From NCBI RefSeq assembly GCF_003688595.1, contig NZ_RCWT01000012.1, positions 372,001 to 436,000 of the forward strand: DNA of 64,000 bases, in the 5' to 3' direction. This document shows, piece by piece, positions 55,846 through 64,000 of this stretch. Within the stretch, counting starts at the first letter, position 1, and the number at the start of each line of letters is the position of its first letter. The notes under the pieces were generated by a model. The model was not told the origin of the DNA. It saw nothing but the letters and a program-made list of their open reading frames with translations, and searched no databases. The position numbers were made by a program, and so were the translations under genes. The DNA comes from Sphingomonas sp. PP-F2F-G114-C0414. GTDB taxonomy: Bacteria > Pseudomonadota > Alphaproteobacteria > Sphingomonadales > Sphingomonadaceae.

Positions 55846-56199
55846 TCAAACGGTGAAGCTTTCCCCGCACCCGCAAGCACCCTTGGCGTTCGGGTTCTGG
55901 AACACGAACCCGGCGGTGAAGTCGTCCTCGACCCAGTCCATCGTCGACCCGATCAGATACAGGATCGATCCGCCATCGACGAACAAGGTCCCCCCCGGCG
56001 TATCGATCCGCTCGTCGAAGGGCTTGGCCTCAGTCACGTAATCCACCGAATAGGCCAGCCCCGAACACCCACGCTTAGGTGTCGACAACTTCACCCCGAT
56101 CGCTTCCGCCGGCGCGCGCGCCATCAGGTCGGCGATCCGCGCGTGTGCCGTCGCCGTGAGGTTCAGCGCCGCCGGCCGTGCTCGCAATGTCGTCGCCAT
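55846..56199 (-). CDS. sufA: Fe-S cluster assembly scaffold/carrier SufA (HesB/IscA family)
   Basis: SufA is an A-type carrier that accepts Fe-S clusters from SufBCD and passes them to target proteins. The 117-residue product has the three conserved cysteines: KLSTPKRGCSGLAYSVDY, then NAKGACGCGESF at the C-terminus (Cys-Gly-Cys). VDGGSILYLIGSTMDWVEDD is the middle signature. It is the last gene of the suf cluster, separated from sufT by a family D repeat. Confidence 0.95.
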   Translation of the reverse strand: MATTLRARPAALNLTATAHARIADLMARAPAEAIGVKLSTPKRGCSGLAYSVDYVTEAKPFDERIDTPGGTLFVDGGSILYLIGSTMDWVEDDFTAGFVFQNPNAKGACGCGESFTV

Positions 56200-56213
56200 G
56201 ATCGTCCTTCCTT

Positions 56214-56328
56214 CCCCCCTCCCGTAAGCGGGAGGGGCCGGGGGTGGGCTCCCGGCCAGCCACTCATCACCGTCGTTCGCAAGGTGAGCGCGTGCCCACC
56301 CCCTGCCCCCTCCCGCCTGCGGGAGGGG
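56214..56328. repeat. bipartite palindromic repeat, family D
   Basis: CCCCCTCCCGTAAGCGGGAG and CCTCCCGCCTGCGGGAGGGG with inner GGGGGTGGGC and GCCCACCCCC arms. It interrupts the suf operon between sufT and sufA and may attenuate sufA. Confidence 0.8.
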
Positions 56329-56337
56329 AAGCAGAAG

Positions 56338-56799
56338 TCAGAGCATGCCCAGTTCGAGCTTCGCCTCGTCCGACATCTTCTGCGGATCCCAAGGCGGATC
56401 CCAGACCAGGTTCACTTCCGCGAACCCGACCCCCGGCACCGACCCGACGCGCATCTCGACCTCCGCCGGCATCGACTCCGCGACAGGACAGTTCGGCGTC
56501 GTCAGCGTCATCGCCACCACCGCATGCCCGTCCTCGGTCACCTCGACGCCGTAGATCAGCCCGAGATCGTAGATGTTCACCGGGATCTCGGGATCATAGA
56601 TCTCCTTCAGCGCATCGATGATCGCATCGTACACCGCGCCACCGGGCTCGCCGGGCGAATCCACCTGCGGCTTCTGCGCCAGGAAACCCGCGAGATAATC
56701 ACGCTTGCGCTCCGCGTCGGAGTCCGTCTCCATCACGACGCGCGCCTTGGGCGGCGACTGGACCGCATCCACTTCCTCGATCTCGAACCGATCGCTCAT
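56338..56799 (-). CDS. sufT: SUF system assembly protein SufT (MIP18/DUF59 family)
   Basis: SufT is a DUF59/MIP18-like factor that helps Fe-S protein maturation. Of 153 residues, about 45-140 form the DUF59 domain: IDALKEIYDPEIPVNIYDLG, LTTPNCPVAESMPAEVE with the reactive Cys, and VNLVWDPPWDPQKMSDEAKL. An N-terminal acidic extension of about 40 residues precedes it. Its start codon overlaps the sufS stop (ATGA), which fixes both the start and coupling. Confidence 0.93.
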   Translation of the reverse strand: MSDRFEIEEVDAVQSPPKARVVMETDSDAERKRDYLAGFLAQKPQVDSPGEPGGAVYDAIIDALKEIYDPEIPVNIYDLGLIYGVEVTEDGHAVVAMTLTTPNCPVAESMPAEVEMRVGSVPGVGFAEVNLVWDPPWDPQKMSDEAKLELGML

Positions 56800-58136
56800 T
56801 TGAAGATCCTCGTTACTCGCTCGATACCGCGCACTAGCGCCTCGACGTCCGCCGGCCCGTTATACACGCCAAAGCTCGCGCGTGCGGTCGCCTCGACGCC
56901 CAGCGCCTCCATCAACGGCTGCGCGCAGTGATGGCCGGCACGGATCGCGACGCGCTCCTCGTCCAATATGGTGCCGATGTCGTGCGGATGAACCCCCAGA
57001 ATCGTGAAGCTCACGATCCCCGCCGAGTCCGCCTGGCCATAGAGGCGCACCGAATTGATCCCCGACAGCGCCTCACGCGTCGCGGTCACCAGCGCGGTCT
57101 CGTGCGCGTGGATCGCGTCGAGCCCGATGCTCTCGACATACTCGATCGCCGCATGCAGCCCGAGCGCACCGACGATATGCGGCGTCCCCGCCTCGAACCG
57201 TCCGGGTGGCGGCGCGTAGGTGGTCTTCGCGAACGACACCTTGTCAATCATCGACCCGCCACCCTGGTAAGGCGGCATCGCGTCGAGCAGTTCCGGCTTG
57301 GCCCAGAGCACGCCGATCCCGGTCGGCCCGTACAGTTTGTGCCCCGAGAACACGTAGAAATCGCAGCCGATCGCCTTAACGTCGACCGTGATCCGCGGCA
57401 CCGACTGGCACCCGTCGAGCAGGATCTTCGCACCAACCGAATGCGCGATCTCGGTCGCGCGCTTGGCGTCGAGCACCGAGCCGAGCACGTTCGAGACATG
57501 CCCGAGCGCGACCAGCTTGTGCGCGGGCGTGATCATCCGCTCCATCGCGTCGAGATCGATACGGTGGTCGGGCGTCAACGGCAACACGTCGATCGCGACG
57601 CCGCGCGCTTCCGCGATCATCTGCCACGGCACGATGTTCGAGTGATGCTCGAGCATCGAGAGCAGGATGCGGTCGCCCGCCTTCAACTGCGTTCCGGCCC
57701 AGCACTGCGCGACAAGGTTGATGCCTTCGGTGGCACCGCGGACGAAAACGACCTCGTCGGGCGAACCCGCGCCGATGAACCGCGCGACCGCCTTCCGTGC
57801 CGCCTCATAGGCGACGGTCATGTCCGCCGAACGCTGGTACACGCCGCGATGCACCGTCGCGTAGGTCTCGCCATACGCGCGCGTGATTGCATCGACCACG
57901 ACCTGCGGCTTCTGCGCGGTGGCAGCGGTATCGAGATACGCCCAGCCCTCTGGAATCGCCGGGAAGTCCGACAGGCGGTCGAGCGCATCCTCCCCGGCAC
58001 GGGGAGGGGGACCGCGACGCGCAGCGGCGGGGTGGAGGGGGGCTTCCACAGGCGTTACGCCCAGTGGAGAGCCCCCTCCACCAGCTGCGCTGGTCCCCCT
58101 CCCCGTACCGGGGAGGATTTGCGTCACATCATTCAC
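56796..58136 (-). CDS. sufS: cysteine desulfurase SufS with repeat-encoded N-terminus
   Basis: SufS takes sulfur from cysteine for cluster assembly, using PLP. The core (from about residue 51) has GWAYLDTAATAQKP, HRGVYQRSADMTVAYEAAR, SMLEHHSNIVPWQM, the PLP-lysine segment YVFSGHKLYGPTGIGVLW, and AIRAGHHCAQPLM with the catalytic Cys region. Residues 7-50 are a palindromic element (57987-58118) starting ILPGTGRGTSAAGGGG. The GTG at 58136 is chosen: GGAG precedes it and GTGA overlaps the sufD stop. A GTG inside the element (before EAPLHP) is an alternative start, but even then element-coded residues would begin the protein. Confidence 0.93.
   Translation of the reverse strand: MNDVTQILPGTGRGTSAAGGGGSPLGVTPVEAPLHPAAARRGPPPRAGEDALDRLSDFPAIPEGWAYLDTAATAQKPQVVVDAITRAYGETYATVHRGVYQRSADMTVAYEAARKAVARFIGAGSPDEVVFVRGATEGINLVAQCWAGTQLKAGDRILLSMLEHHSNIVPWQMIAEARGVAIDVLPLTPDHRIDLDAMERMITPAHKLVALGHVSNVLGSVLDAKRATEIAHSVGAKILLDGCQSVPRITVDVKAIGCDFYVFSGHKLYGPTGIGVLWAKPELLDAMPPYQGGGSMIDKVSFAKTTYAPPPGRFEAGTPHIVGALGLHAAIEYVESIGLDAIHAHETALVTATREALSGINSVRLYGQADSAGIVSFTILGVHPHDIGTILDEERVAIRAGHHCAQPLMEALGVEATARASFGVYNGPADVEALVRGIERVTRIFK
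57987..58118 (-). repeat. 132-bp protein-coding palindromic element, copy 2 (start of sufS)
   Basis: It is exactly 44 codons, read from ILPGTGRGTSAAGGGG to RRGPPPRAGED. The ends AATCCTCCCCGG and CCGGGGAGGAT are inverted, and inner GGTGGAGGGGG and CCCCCTCCACC are inverted. It matches copies at 9133 (glyS) and 59207 (sufD). Confidence 0.92.
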
Positions 58137-59352
58137 AACGCCCGCTCCAGCCACGCATCCGCATCAGCCACGAAAGCCTCGCGCACCGTCTCGTCCGCGA
58201 TCTGCACGAACGCATCGCCGACGAACGCACGCGTGAGCAGCGCCTGCGCCTTGGCATGCGGAATACCGCGGCTCTGCATGTAGAACAGCGCGCGCTGATC
58301 GAGTTCGCCCACCGTCGCGCCATGCGCGCACTTCACGTCGTCCGCGAAGATCTCCAGCTCGGGCTTCAAATTCACCGTCGCGGTGCGCTGCAACAGCAAC
58401 CCGCGCAGCGACTGCACCCCGTCGGTCTTCTGCGCATCGCGCGCCACCTCGACCCGCGCCGCAAGGCTCGCCGTCGACTTGTCCGCCGCGACCGCACGCC
58501 AAATCTGCTTGCTCTGCCCGTTCAGCGCCGCATGCCGCACCGACACCGCACACTCCTGCCGCTGGTCGTTCCGCGTCAGCAACGCGCCGCCATATTCGGC
58601 AAACGCGTCGTCGCCCGTCACCGTGATCGACCCATCGATCCGCGTCCCGGCATCGCCCGCGCCCAACACAGTGACGATCAGGCTCGCCTCGGCACCGATC
58701 TCGACCTCGTCGCGCAACGACACGAAGCCACCGGCCTGAAGCAACCGCACCGCGCGCGTCAACTTAGCGCCCTTGCCGAGCATCATCCGCGTCGACCGGT
58801 TCGACCAGCCAGCCCCGACATACGTCTCGATCACGGAAGCGCTCGCGCCGGCGACGAGAACGATCTCCGCTGAAAGCTGGTTGTCGCCACCCGTGGCGAT
58901 GTGTACGATCTGAATCAGCTCGGCTGTGGCATCCGCGTCGACGCGCAAGGACCAGCCCAGGCCGGTCGTCCGACGCCCAAGGGTATGCGATCCGCCGTCG
59001 ATCGGGACGATCGTGACGTGCCGCAGATCGCTGCGGTCCTCGTCGAGCACGCCATCGACGAACACCGCCCGCGCACCCGGCAAATCGAGAAACCACTCGC
59101 CCGCATCCAGCGCAACGCCGCGAGGCAGTTCGGCCGCAGCCGCGATCGCCGCCGGATCACCCCAGCGCCAGGATTCCTCGCGCGTCGAAGGTAGTCCGAT
59201 CCTGAAATCCTCCCCGGCACGGGGAGGGGGACCGCGACGCGTAGCGGTGGGGTGGAGGGGGGCTTCCACAGACGCTACGTCCAGCGGAGAACCCCCTCCA
59301 CCAGCTTCGCTGGTCCCCCTCCCCGTACCGGGGAGGATTTGCGACAGGCTAC

Positions 59353-59356
<4 letters not shown>
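58133..59356 (-). CDS. sufD: Fe-S cluster assembly protein SufD with repeat-encoded N-terminus
   Basis: SufD pairs with SufB in the SufBC2D scaffold complex. From about residue 51 the sequence is SufD-like: LPSTREESWRWGD near the start, then ETYVGAGWSNRSTRMMLG. CAHGATVGELDQRALFYMQS and GIPHAKAQALLTRAFVGD are the conserved end block. Residues 7-50 are a palindromic element (59207-59338). The GTG start at 59356 overlaps the sufC stop (GTGA); no other start codon lies between the element and the conserved region. The stop overlaps the sufS start, also as GTGA. Confidence 0.93.
59207..59338 (-). repeat. 132-bp protein-coding palindromic element, copy 3 (start of sufD)
   Basis: It is exactly 44 codons, read from ILPGTGRGTSEAGGGG to RRGPPPRAGED. 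It begins six codons after the start codon and after a Gln codon, just as in sufS. The ends and inner arms match the copies at 9133 and 57987. Confidence 0.92.
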
Positions 59357-60082
<726 letters not shown>

Positions 60083-60096
<14 letters not shown>

Positions 60097-60427
60097 TTTT
60101 GGCCCTTGCAGTCACAATACGGACCAGCGCTTGATCGCGAACGGCTCCGACTGTCAGATCGTAAGATTTTTGCTCAACTTCCCTTGCCCCGTCTTTCGAC
60201 AGCGAAGGACTTTTCTCATTCAAACTTTTGCGTAGCGCCGTTCGAAAATCGGCTCGCTCAGTAAGGCATGCGGCGAGCGCGGCATTGACGGTCGTTTCGG
60301 CACTTTCGTGTGCAGGGGAAAACTGTTCAGTCTTGGAAAATACGCAGAGACTGAGTTTGTCTGAAGCATCACCGACCAAGGCTAACGGGTCCGCCGCTAA
60401 CGACAAAGCAAGCAAAAAACTGCTCAC
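60083..60427 (-). CDS. hypothetical exported protein between sufB and sufC
   Basis: The 114-residue product starts with a hydrophobic signal-like segment ([20 protein letters not shown]). It has two cysteines (LSLCVFSK and [10 protein letters not shown]), and the rest is polar and helical ([14 protein letters not shown], ending RAKNAKN). No family is recognised. The GTG start overlaps the sufB stop (GTGA) and the end overlaps sufC, so it is embedded in the operon. GC content and codon use are lower in GC than those of its neighbours, which suggests later arrival. A periplasmic location would be odd for a suf gene product. Confidence 0.65.
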
Positions 60428-61917
60428 CCCACCGACCCCTCAAGGCTGATCCCCAGCAGCTTCTGCGCTTCCACCGCGAACTCCATCGGCAGCTGCTGCA
60501 GCACTTCTCGCGCGAAGCCGTTGACGATCAGCGCCACCGCCGCCTCCTGGTCCAGCCCGCGCGACATCGCGTAGAACAGCTGGTCCTCGGAGATCTTCGA
60601 CGTCGTCGCCTCGTGCTCGATCTGCGCGGACGGGTTGCGGACCTCGATATACGGCACGGTATGCGCGCCGCACTGGTCGCCCAGCAGCAGGCTGTCGCAC
60701 TGGGTGAAGTTGCGCACGCCCTCCGCGGTCGGCGCGACGCGCACCAGCCCGCGGTACGTGTTGTCCGAACGCCCCGCCGAAATCCCCTTCGACACGATCG
60801 TAGAGCGCGTGTTCTTGCCGAGGTGGATCATCTTCGTGCCGGTATCGGCCTGCTGGCGATTGTTCGTCACCGCGACCGAATAGAACTCGCCGACCGAGCC
60901 ATCGCCGAGCAGCACGCACGAGGGGTATTTCCACGTGATCGCGCTGCCGGTCTCGACCTGGGTCCAGCTGACCTTCGAGTTCTTGCCCTGGCACAACGCG
61001 CGCTTGGTGACGAAGTTGTAGATCCCGCCGACGCCGTTCTCGTCGCCCGGATACCAGTTCTGCACGGTCGAATATTTGATCTCGGCATCGTCGAGCACGA
61101 CCAGTTCGACCACGGCGGCGTGCAACTGGTTCTCGTCGCGCATCGGCGCGGTGCAGCCTTCGAGATACGAGACGTACGAACCCTTGTCCGCCACGATCAG
61201 CGTGCGCTCGAACTGCCCGGTATTCTCGGCGTTGATCCGGAAATACGTCGACAGCTCCATCGGGCAGCGCACGCCCTCCGGGATGTAGACGAACGTGCCG
61301 TCGGAGAAGACCGCCGAGTTCAGCGTCGCGAAATAGTTATCGCGCTGCGGCACGACCTTGCCGAGCCATTTCCGGACGAGCTCGGGATATTCCTTGATCG
61401 CCTCGGAGATCGAACGGAAGATCACGCCTGCGGCCTCCAGCTCCTTCCGGAACGTGGTCGCGACCGAGACGCTGTCGAACACCGCATCGACCGCGACGCG
61501 ACGCTTGGGCGTGCCGTCCTCGTTCAGCGGATCCTCGACTACGCCGGCCAGCATCTTCTGCTCGCCGATCGGGATGCCGAGCTTCTCGTAGACGCGCAGG
61601 ATCTCCGGATCGACCTCGTCGAGCGACCCGAGCTTGGGCTTCGCCTTGGGCTCCGCGTAATAATACGCGTCCTGGTAATCGATCGGCGGCACGTTGAGCT
61701 TCGACCAGTCGGGCGCCTCCATCGTCTGCCACAACGCGAACGCCTTCAGCCGCCAGTCGAGCATCCACTGCGGCTCGCCCTTCTTGGCGGAAATGAAGCG
61801 CACCGTGTCTTCCGACAGACCTTTGGGCGCGAATTCCTGTTCGATGTCCGAGGAGAAACCCCACTCGTACGTCTTGTTCGCGGCGGCGTATGCCTCTGCG
61901 TTCCGGGTAGCCATCAT
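60424..61917 (-). CDS. sufB: Fe-S cluster assembly protein SufB
   Basis: SufB is the scaffold subunit on which clusters are built in SufBC2D. The 497-residue product has the family features [27 protein letters not shown]-like [40 protein letters not shown], and the C-terminal [20 protein letters not shown]. Two ATG codons (61917 and 61914) follow GGAG; the first is used. The gene is the first structural gene after the Rrf2 regulator, with a family F palindrome in the 118-bp gap. Confidence 0.97.
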   Translation of the reverse strand: MMATRNAEAYAAANKTYEWGFSSDIEQEFAPKGLSEDTVRFISAKKGEPQWMLDWRLKAFALWQTMEAPDWSKLNVPPIDYQDAYYYAEPKAKPKLGSLDEVDPEILRVYEKLGIPIGEQKMLAGVVEDPLNEDGTPKRRVAVDAVFDSVSVATTFRKELEAAGVIFRSISEAIKEYPELVRKWLGKVVPQRDNYFATLNSAVFSDGTFVYIPEGVRCPMELSTYFRINAENTGQFERTLIVADKGSYVSYLEGCTAPMRDENQLHAAVVELVVLDDAEIKYSTVQNWYPGDENGVGGIYNFVTKRALCQGKNSKVSWTQVETGSAITWKYPSCVLLGDGSVGEFYSVAVTNNRQQADTGTKMIHLGKNTRSTIVSKGISAGRSDNTYRGLVRVAPTAEGVRNFTQCDSLLLGDQCGAHTVPYIEVRNPSAQIEHEATTSKISEDQLFYAMSRGLDQEAAVALIVNGFAREVLQQLPMEFAVEAQKLLGISLEGSVG

Positions 61918-61950
61918 TCCATCTCCGCCGCGGCGCGGCTCTCGTAAATC

Positions 61951-62014
61951 TTCGCGCCTTTGCGCCTTTGCGTGAACAGAATCTTCTCACGCGAAGGCGC
62001 AATGGCGCGAAGGA
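61951..62014. repeat. palindromic repeat, family F, between the regulator and sufB
   Basis: CGCGCCTTTGCGCCTTTGCG and CGCGAAGGCGCAATGGCGCG flank GTGAACAGAATCTTCTCA. It is nearly identical to the copy at 10395 between glyQ and glyS, so it is a dispersed repeat rather than a suf-specific operator, but it could still affect sufB expression. Confidence 0.85.
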
Positions 62015-62035
62015 AGGGATTGGGCGCTGCGCGCG

Positions 62036-62464
62036 TCATGCGGGCACCTGCGAAAGGGGGGCTTGCGAGAGGCTGGCGAGCGACACGCCGGCGAGCGCAC
62101 CGCGGACCGCGCCGTTGACGGCGTTCCAGTGCGGCTTCACCTTGCACGTCTGCTCGACGCAGCAATCCTGCGACGCGCCATCGACGCACGACGTCAGCGC
62201 GATCGGTCCCTCGACCGCCTCGATGATGTCGGCGAGCGAGATCATCGCGGGTGGGCGCGACAGGCGGAAGCCGCCGCCGGTGCCACGCGTGCTCTCGATC
62301 AGCCCTGCGGCGGACAGCCGGCTGACCAGCTTCTGCACAGTCGGCAGCGGTACGCCGGTCTCCTCCGCGAGCAGCGTCGCATTCAACCGCGCGATACCGC
62401 CGCAATGACGCGCCGCGGCGCTCATCATCACGACCGCATAGTCGGCAAGGCTGGAAAGACGCAT
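62036..62464 (-). CDS. Rrf2 family SUF regulator
   Basis: The 142-residue product is an IscR/Rrf2-like winged-helix regulator. Residues about 1-80 form the DNA-binding domain (MRLSSLADYAVVMMSAAARH, then ETGVPLPTVQKLVSRLSAAG and STRGTGGGFRLSRPP). Four cysteines (Cys93, Cys101, Cys102, Cys107) can hold an Fe-S cluster. Its position directly upstream of sufB and its length fit the alphaproteobacterial SUF assembly regulator, which probably represses the operon when clusters are sufficient. Binding sites were not identified. Confidence 0.93.
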   Translation of the reverse strand: MRLSSLADYAVVMMSAAARHCGGIARLNATLLAEETGVPLPTVQKLVSRLSAAGLIESTRGTGGGFRLSRPPAMISLADIIEAVEGPIALTSCVDGASQDCCVEQTCKVKPHWNAVNGAVRGALAGVSLASLSQAPLSQVPA

Positions 62465-62574
62465 GTGGCTTAGGAGTCCAATCGGACCGAAATGATCCGA
62501 TTGGTCAAATGGGCTTTGTGCAGTGCATCGTCAACCCGGCCAGGGGTGCTAACGACTCGCAACTGAGCCCTCCC

Positions 62575-62654
62575 CGTCATTCCCGCGAAGGCGGGAATCC
62601 ACTTCGCCTTTCGCGCCTGCGGATGGTTGGATCCCCGCCTTCGCGGGAATGACG
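62575..62654. repeat. palindromic repeat, family A variant
   Basis: CGTCATTCCCGCGAAGGCGG and CCGCCTTCGCGGGAATGACG flank a 40-bp middle. It lies between the divergent regulator and pyrD genes, inside the presumed promoter region. Confidence 0.8.
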
Positions 62655-62698
62655 GAAGAAGGGTTTGGCCACCCCAGCCGATATGCCTAAGAGCGCGC

Positions 62699-63727
62699 AT
62701 GGCCTTCTACCACCCGATCCTCTTCCGTCTCGACGCCGAGCGCGCGCATATCCTCACCATCGCCGCGCTCGCCGCATGGGGGAAGGCCGGCACGCCGCTC
62801 GCCCCCAGCGTACCGCGGCTCGCGACGACCGTGGCGGGGATCGCCTTCCCCAACCCGGTCGGCTTGGCGGCAGGCGTCGACAAGGACGGCCGCGCGATCG
62901 ACGGGTTCTTCGGACTGGGCTTCGGCAGCGTCGAGATCGGTACGCTCACGCCGGTGCCGCAACCTGGCAACCCGAAGCCGCGCATCTTCCGCCTTCCCGA
63001 GGACCGCGCGATCATCAACCGGCTCGGCTTCAACAATGGCGGCCTCGATGCGGCGCTGGATCGGGTCGAGCGCGGCGCGGGTGGCGAAGGCGTGCTCGGT
63101 ATCAACGTCGGCGCGAACAAGGACGCGACCGATCGCACTGCCGACTATGTCCACGGCGTGACCCGCGCCGCGCGGCACGCCAATTACGTCACGATCAACA
63201 TCAGCTCCCCCAACACGCCGGGACTGCGCGATCTCCAGCACGGCGCGGCGTTGCGCGACCTGCTCGCAGCCTGCACCGCCGCCAAGGGCGACACGCCGAT
63301 CTTCCTCAAGGTCGCCCCCGACCTCGAGCCCGCCGATATCGACGACATCGCCCGCGCCGCGATCGACAACCGCATCGACGCGCTGATCGTCAACAACACG
63401 ACGATCTCCCGCCCCGGCCTGCAATCGACCAATGCGAAGGAAACCGGGGGCCTGTCCGGCGCGCCGCTCGTCCCGCTAGCCCGCCAACGCCTGTCGGACT
63501 TCCGCAAGGCCACCGGCGCGGCGATTCCGCTGATCTCGGTCGGCGGCGTGGACAGCGGCGCGGAGGCCTATGCCCGCCTCCGCGCCGGCGCGAGCCTCGT
63601 CCAGCTCTACACCGCGCTTGTCTACGAAGGCCCCGGCCTCCCCGCCCGCATCCTCCGCGAACTGGACGCGCTGCTGACCCGCGACGGCTTCGCCACGGTC
63701 GCCGACGCGGTAGGCGTAGACGCCTAA
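62699..63727 (+). CDS. pyrD: quinone-dependent dihydroorotate dehydrogenase (class 2)
   Basis: PyrD oxidises dihydroorotate to orotate at the inner membrane in pyrimidine synthesis, passing electrons to quinone. The 342-residue product starts MAFYHPILFRLDAERAHILT, the class 2 membrane-binding N-terminal helix region. It has FPNPVGLAAGVDKDGRAIDG and NRLGFNNGGLDAAL, then ITINISSPNTPGLRDLQ with the catalytic Ser loop and LISVGGVDSGAEAYARLRAG. ATG 62699 is preferred; an upstream frame is repeat-derived. Length and motifs fit class 2. Confidence 0.96.
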   Translation: MAFYHPILFRLDAERAHILTIAALAAWGKAGTPLAPSVPRLATTVAGIAFPNPVGLAAGVDKDGRAIDGFFGLGFGSVEIGTLTPVPQPGNPKPRIFRLPEDRAIINRLGFNNGGLDAALDRVERGAGGEGVLGINVGANKDATDRTADYVHGVTRAARHANYVTINISSPNTPGLRDLQHGAALRDLLAACTAAKGDTPIFLKVAPDLEPADIDDIARAAIDNRIDALIVNNTTISRPGLQSTNAKETGGLSGAPLVPLARQRLSDFRKATGAAIPLISVGGVDSGAEAYARLRAGASLVQLYTALVYEGPGLPARILRELDALLTRDGFATVADAVGVDA

Positions 63728-63729
63728 CG

Positions 63730-63853
63730 ATCCTCCCCCGCCAGGGGGGAGGTGGCGCCGAAGGTGACGGAGGGGGAGGACACGGAACAGCGGTATTCCC
63801 TTTCCTCCCCCTCCGTCTGGCAAGCGCCAGCCACCTCCCCCTGCCGGGGGGGA
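63730..63853. repeat. bipartite palindromic repeat, family D
   Basis: It runs from ATCCTCCCCCGCCAGGGGGG to CCCCCTGCCGGGGGGGAT, with inner GACGGAGGGGGAGG and CCTCCCCCTCCGTC arms. It is a close relative of the repeat at 19481, with the inner part in opposite order. Confidence 0.85.
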
Positions 63854-63909
63854 TCGCAAGGGTGCGAGACGGGTTGCCTCATACCCGAACCACGCTAGGC
63901 TCGCGCTCG

Positions 63910-64000
63910 ATGAAGACCTCCCTCCTAGCGCTCGCCCTCCTCGTCCCCGCAGCCACCGTAGAGGCACGCCAACCCGCCCTAACCAAAGACCAAGGCATGG
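63910..64000 (+). CDS. secreted protein, N-terminal fragment
   Basis: Thirty codons are visible before the window ends: a signal peptide (MKTSLLALALLVPAATVEA) followed by RQPALTKDQGM. The product cannot be identified. The last residues would be compatible with the start of a periplasmic gamma-glutamyltransferase-like protein, but this is a guess from very little sequence. Confidence 0.6.
   Translation, partial: MKTSLLALALLVPAATVEARQPALTKDQGM

Overview
The window is chromosomal DNA of a high-GC alphaproteobacterium, most likely Sphingomonas or a close relative. The evidence is gene content (tad/cpa pilus locus, split glyQ/glyS, DUF1476 ATPase-inhibitor protein, Grx4 and BolA, SUF operon under an Rrf2 regulator, leuC/leuD, scoA/scoB), an alphaproteobacterial GTTC-N7-GTTC SOS box before recA, and very many short palindromic repeats of the kind common in sphingomonad genomes. 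Species assignment would need 16S or marker comparison; no rRNA or tRNA gene was seen.

Layout. 1-4.5 kb: tail of a tad pilus operon (cpaC end, cpaD, cpaE, tadB, tadC; no cpaF at its usual place). 5.2-11.4 kb: ppdK, glyS, glyQ on the minus strand. 11.4-19.5 kb: TraB/GumN-like protein, rplY-pth-oxygenase, alcohol dehydrogenase, ychF, a solute-binding lipoprotein and a DUF4112 protein. 19.6-24.6 kb: RNase T2, small membrane protein, nadC, nadA, DUF4230 and MBL-fold proteins. 25-29.2 kb: Grx4-BolA-DUF1476, quinone oxidoreductase, leuD, a 39-residue small gene, leuC. 29.3-33.5 kb: a tightly overlapping operon in which scoA and scoB are separated by an acid phosphatase and a DUF5076 gene. 33.7-42.9 kb: TPP enzyme, alaS, M24 peptidase, dicarboxylate symporter, GST, methyltransferase. 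43.4-49.4 kb: recA, ispE, TPR protein, ETF-ubiquinone oxidoreductase. 49.5-55.5 kb: UDG-like protein, lytic transglycosylase, moaB, small secreted protein, mtnP, amino acid permease. 55.8-62.5 kb: suf operon (regulator, sufB, small ORF, sufC, sufD, sufS, sufT, sufA). 62.7-64 kb: pyrD and the start of a secreted protein gene.

The main discovery candidate is a family of palindromic elements that have entered protein-coding genes and are read through as protein. A 132-bp element occurs three times (inside glyS, at the N-terminus of sufD, at the N-terminus of sufS). Each copy is exactly 44 codons long, in the same orientation and reading frame, and starts with the peptide ILPGTGRGTS. The logic resembles the Rickettsia palindromic elements. 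Other repeat families enter ispE, the signal peptide of an acid phosphatase and the stop codon of an alpha/beta hydrolase. A 37-nt hairpin shifts the frame near the 3' end of the essential glyS gene, whose true C-terminus continues as a separate frame. glyS also carries a low-GC internal block, so it has at least three separate insertion or replacement events.

Functionally the window is mostly housekeeping: translation (glyQ, glyS, alaS, rplY, pth, ychF), NAD synthesis (nadA, nadC), leucine synthesis, Fe-S cluster assembly (suf, Grx4, BolA), isoprenoid and pyrimidine synthesis, DNA repair (recA), plus detoxification and transport. No prophage, IS element, CRISPR array or integron was seen.
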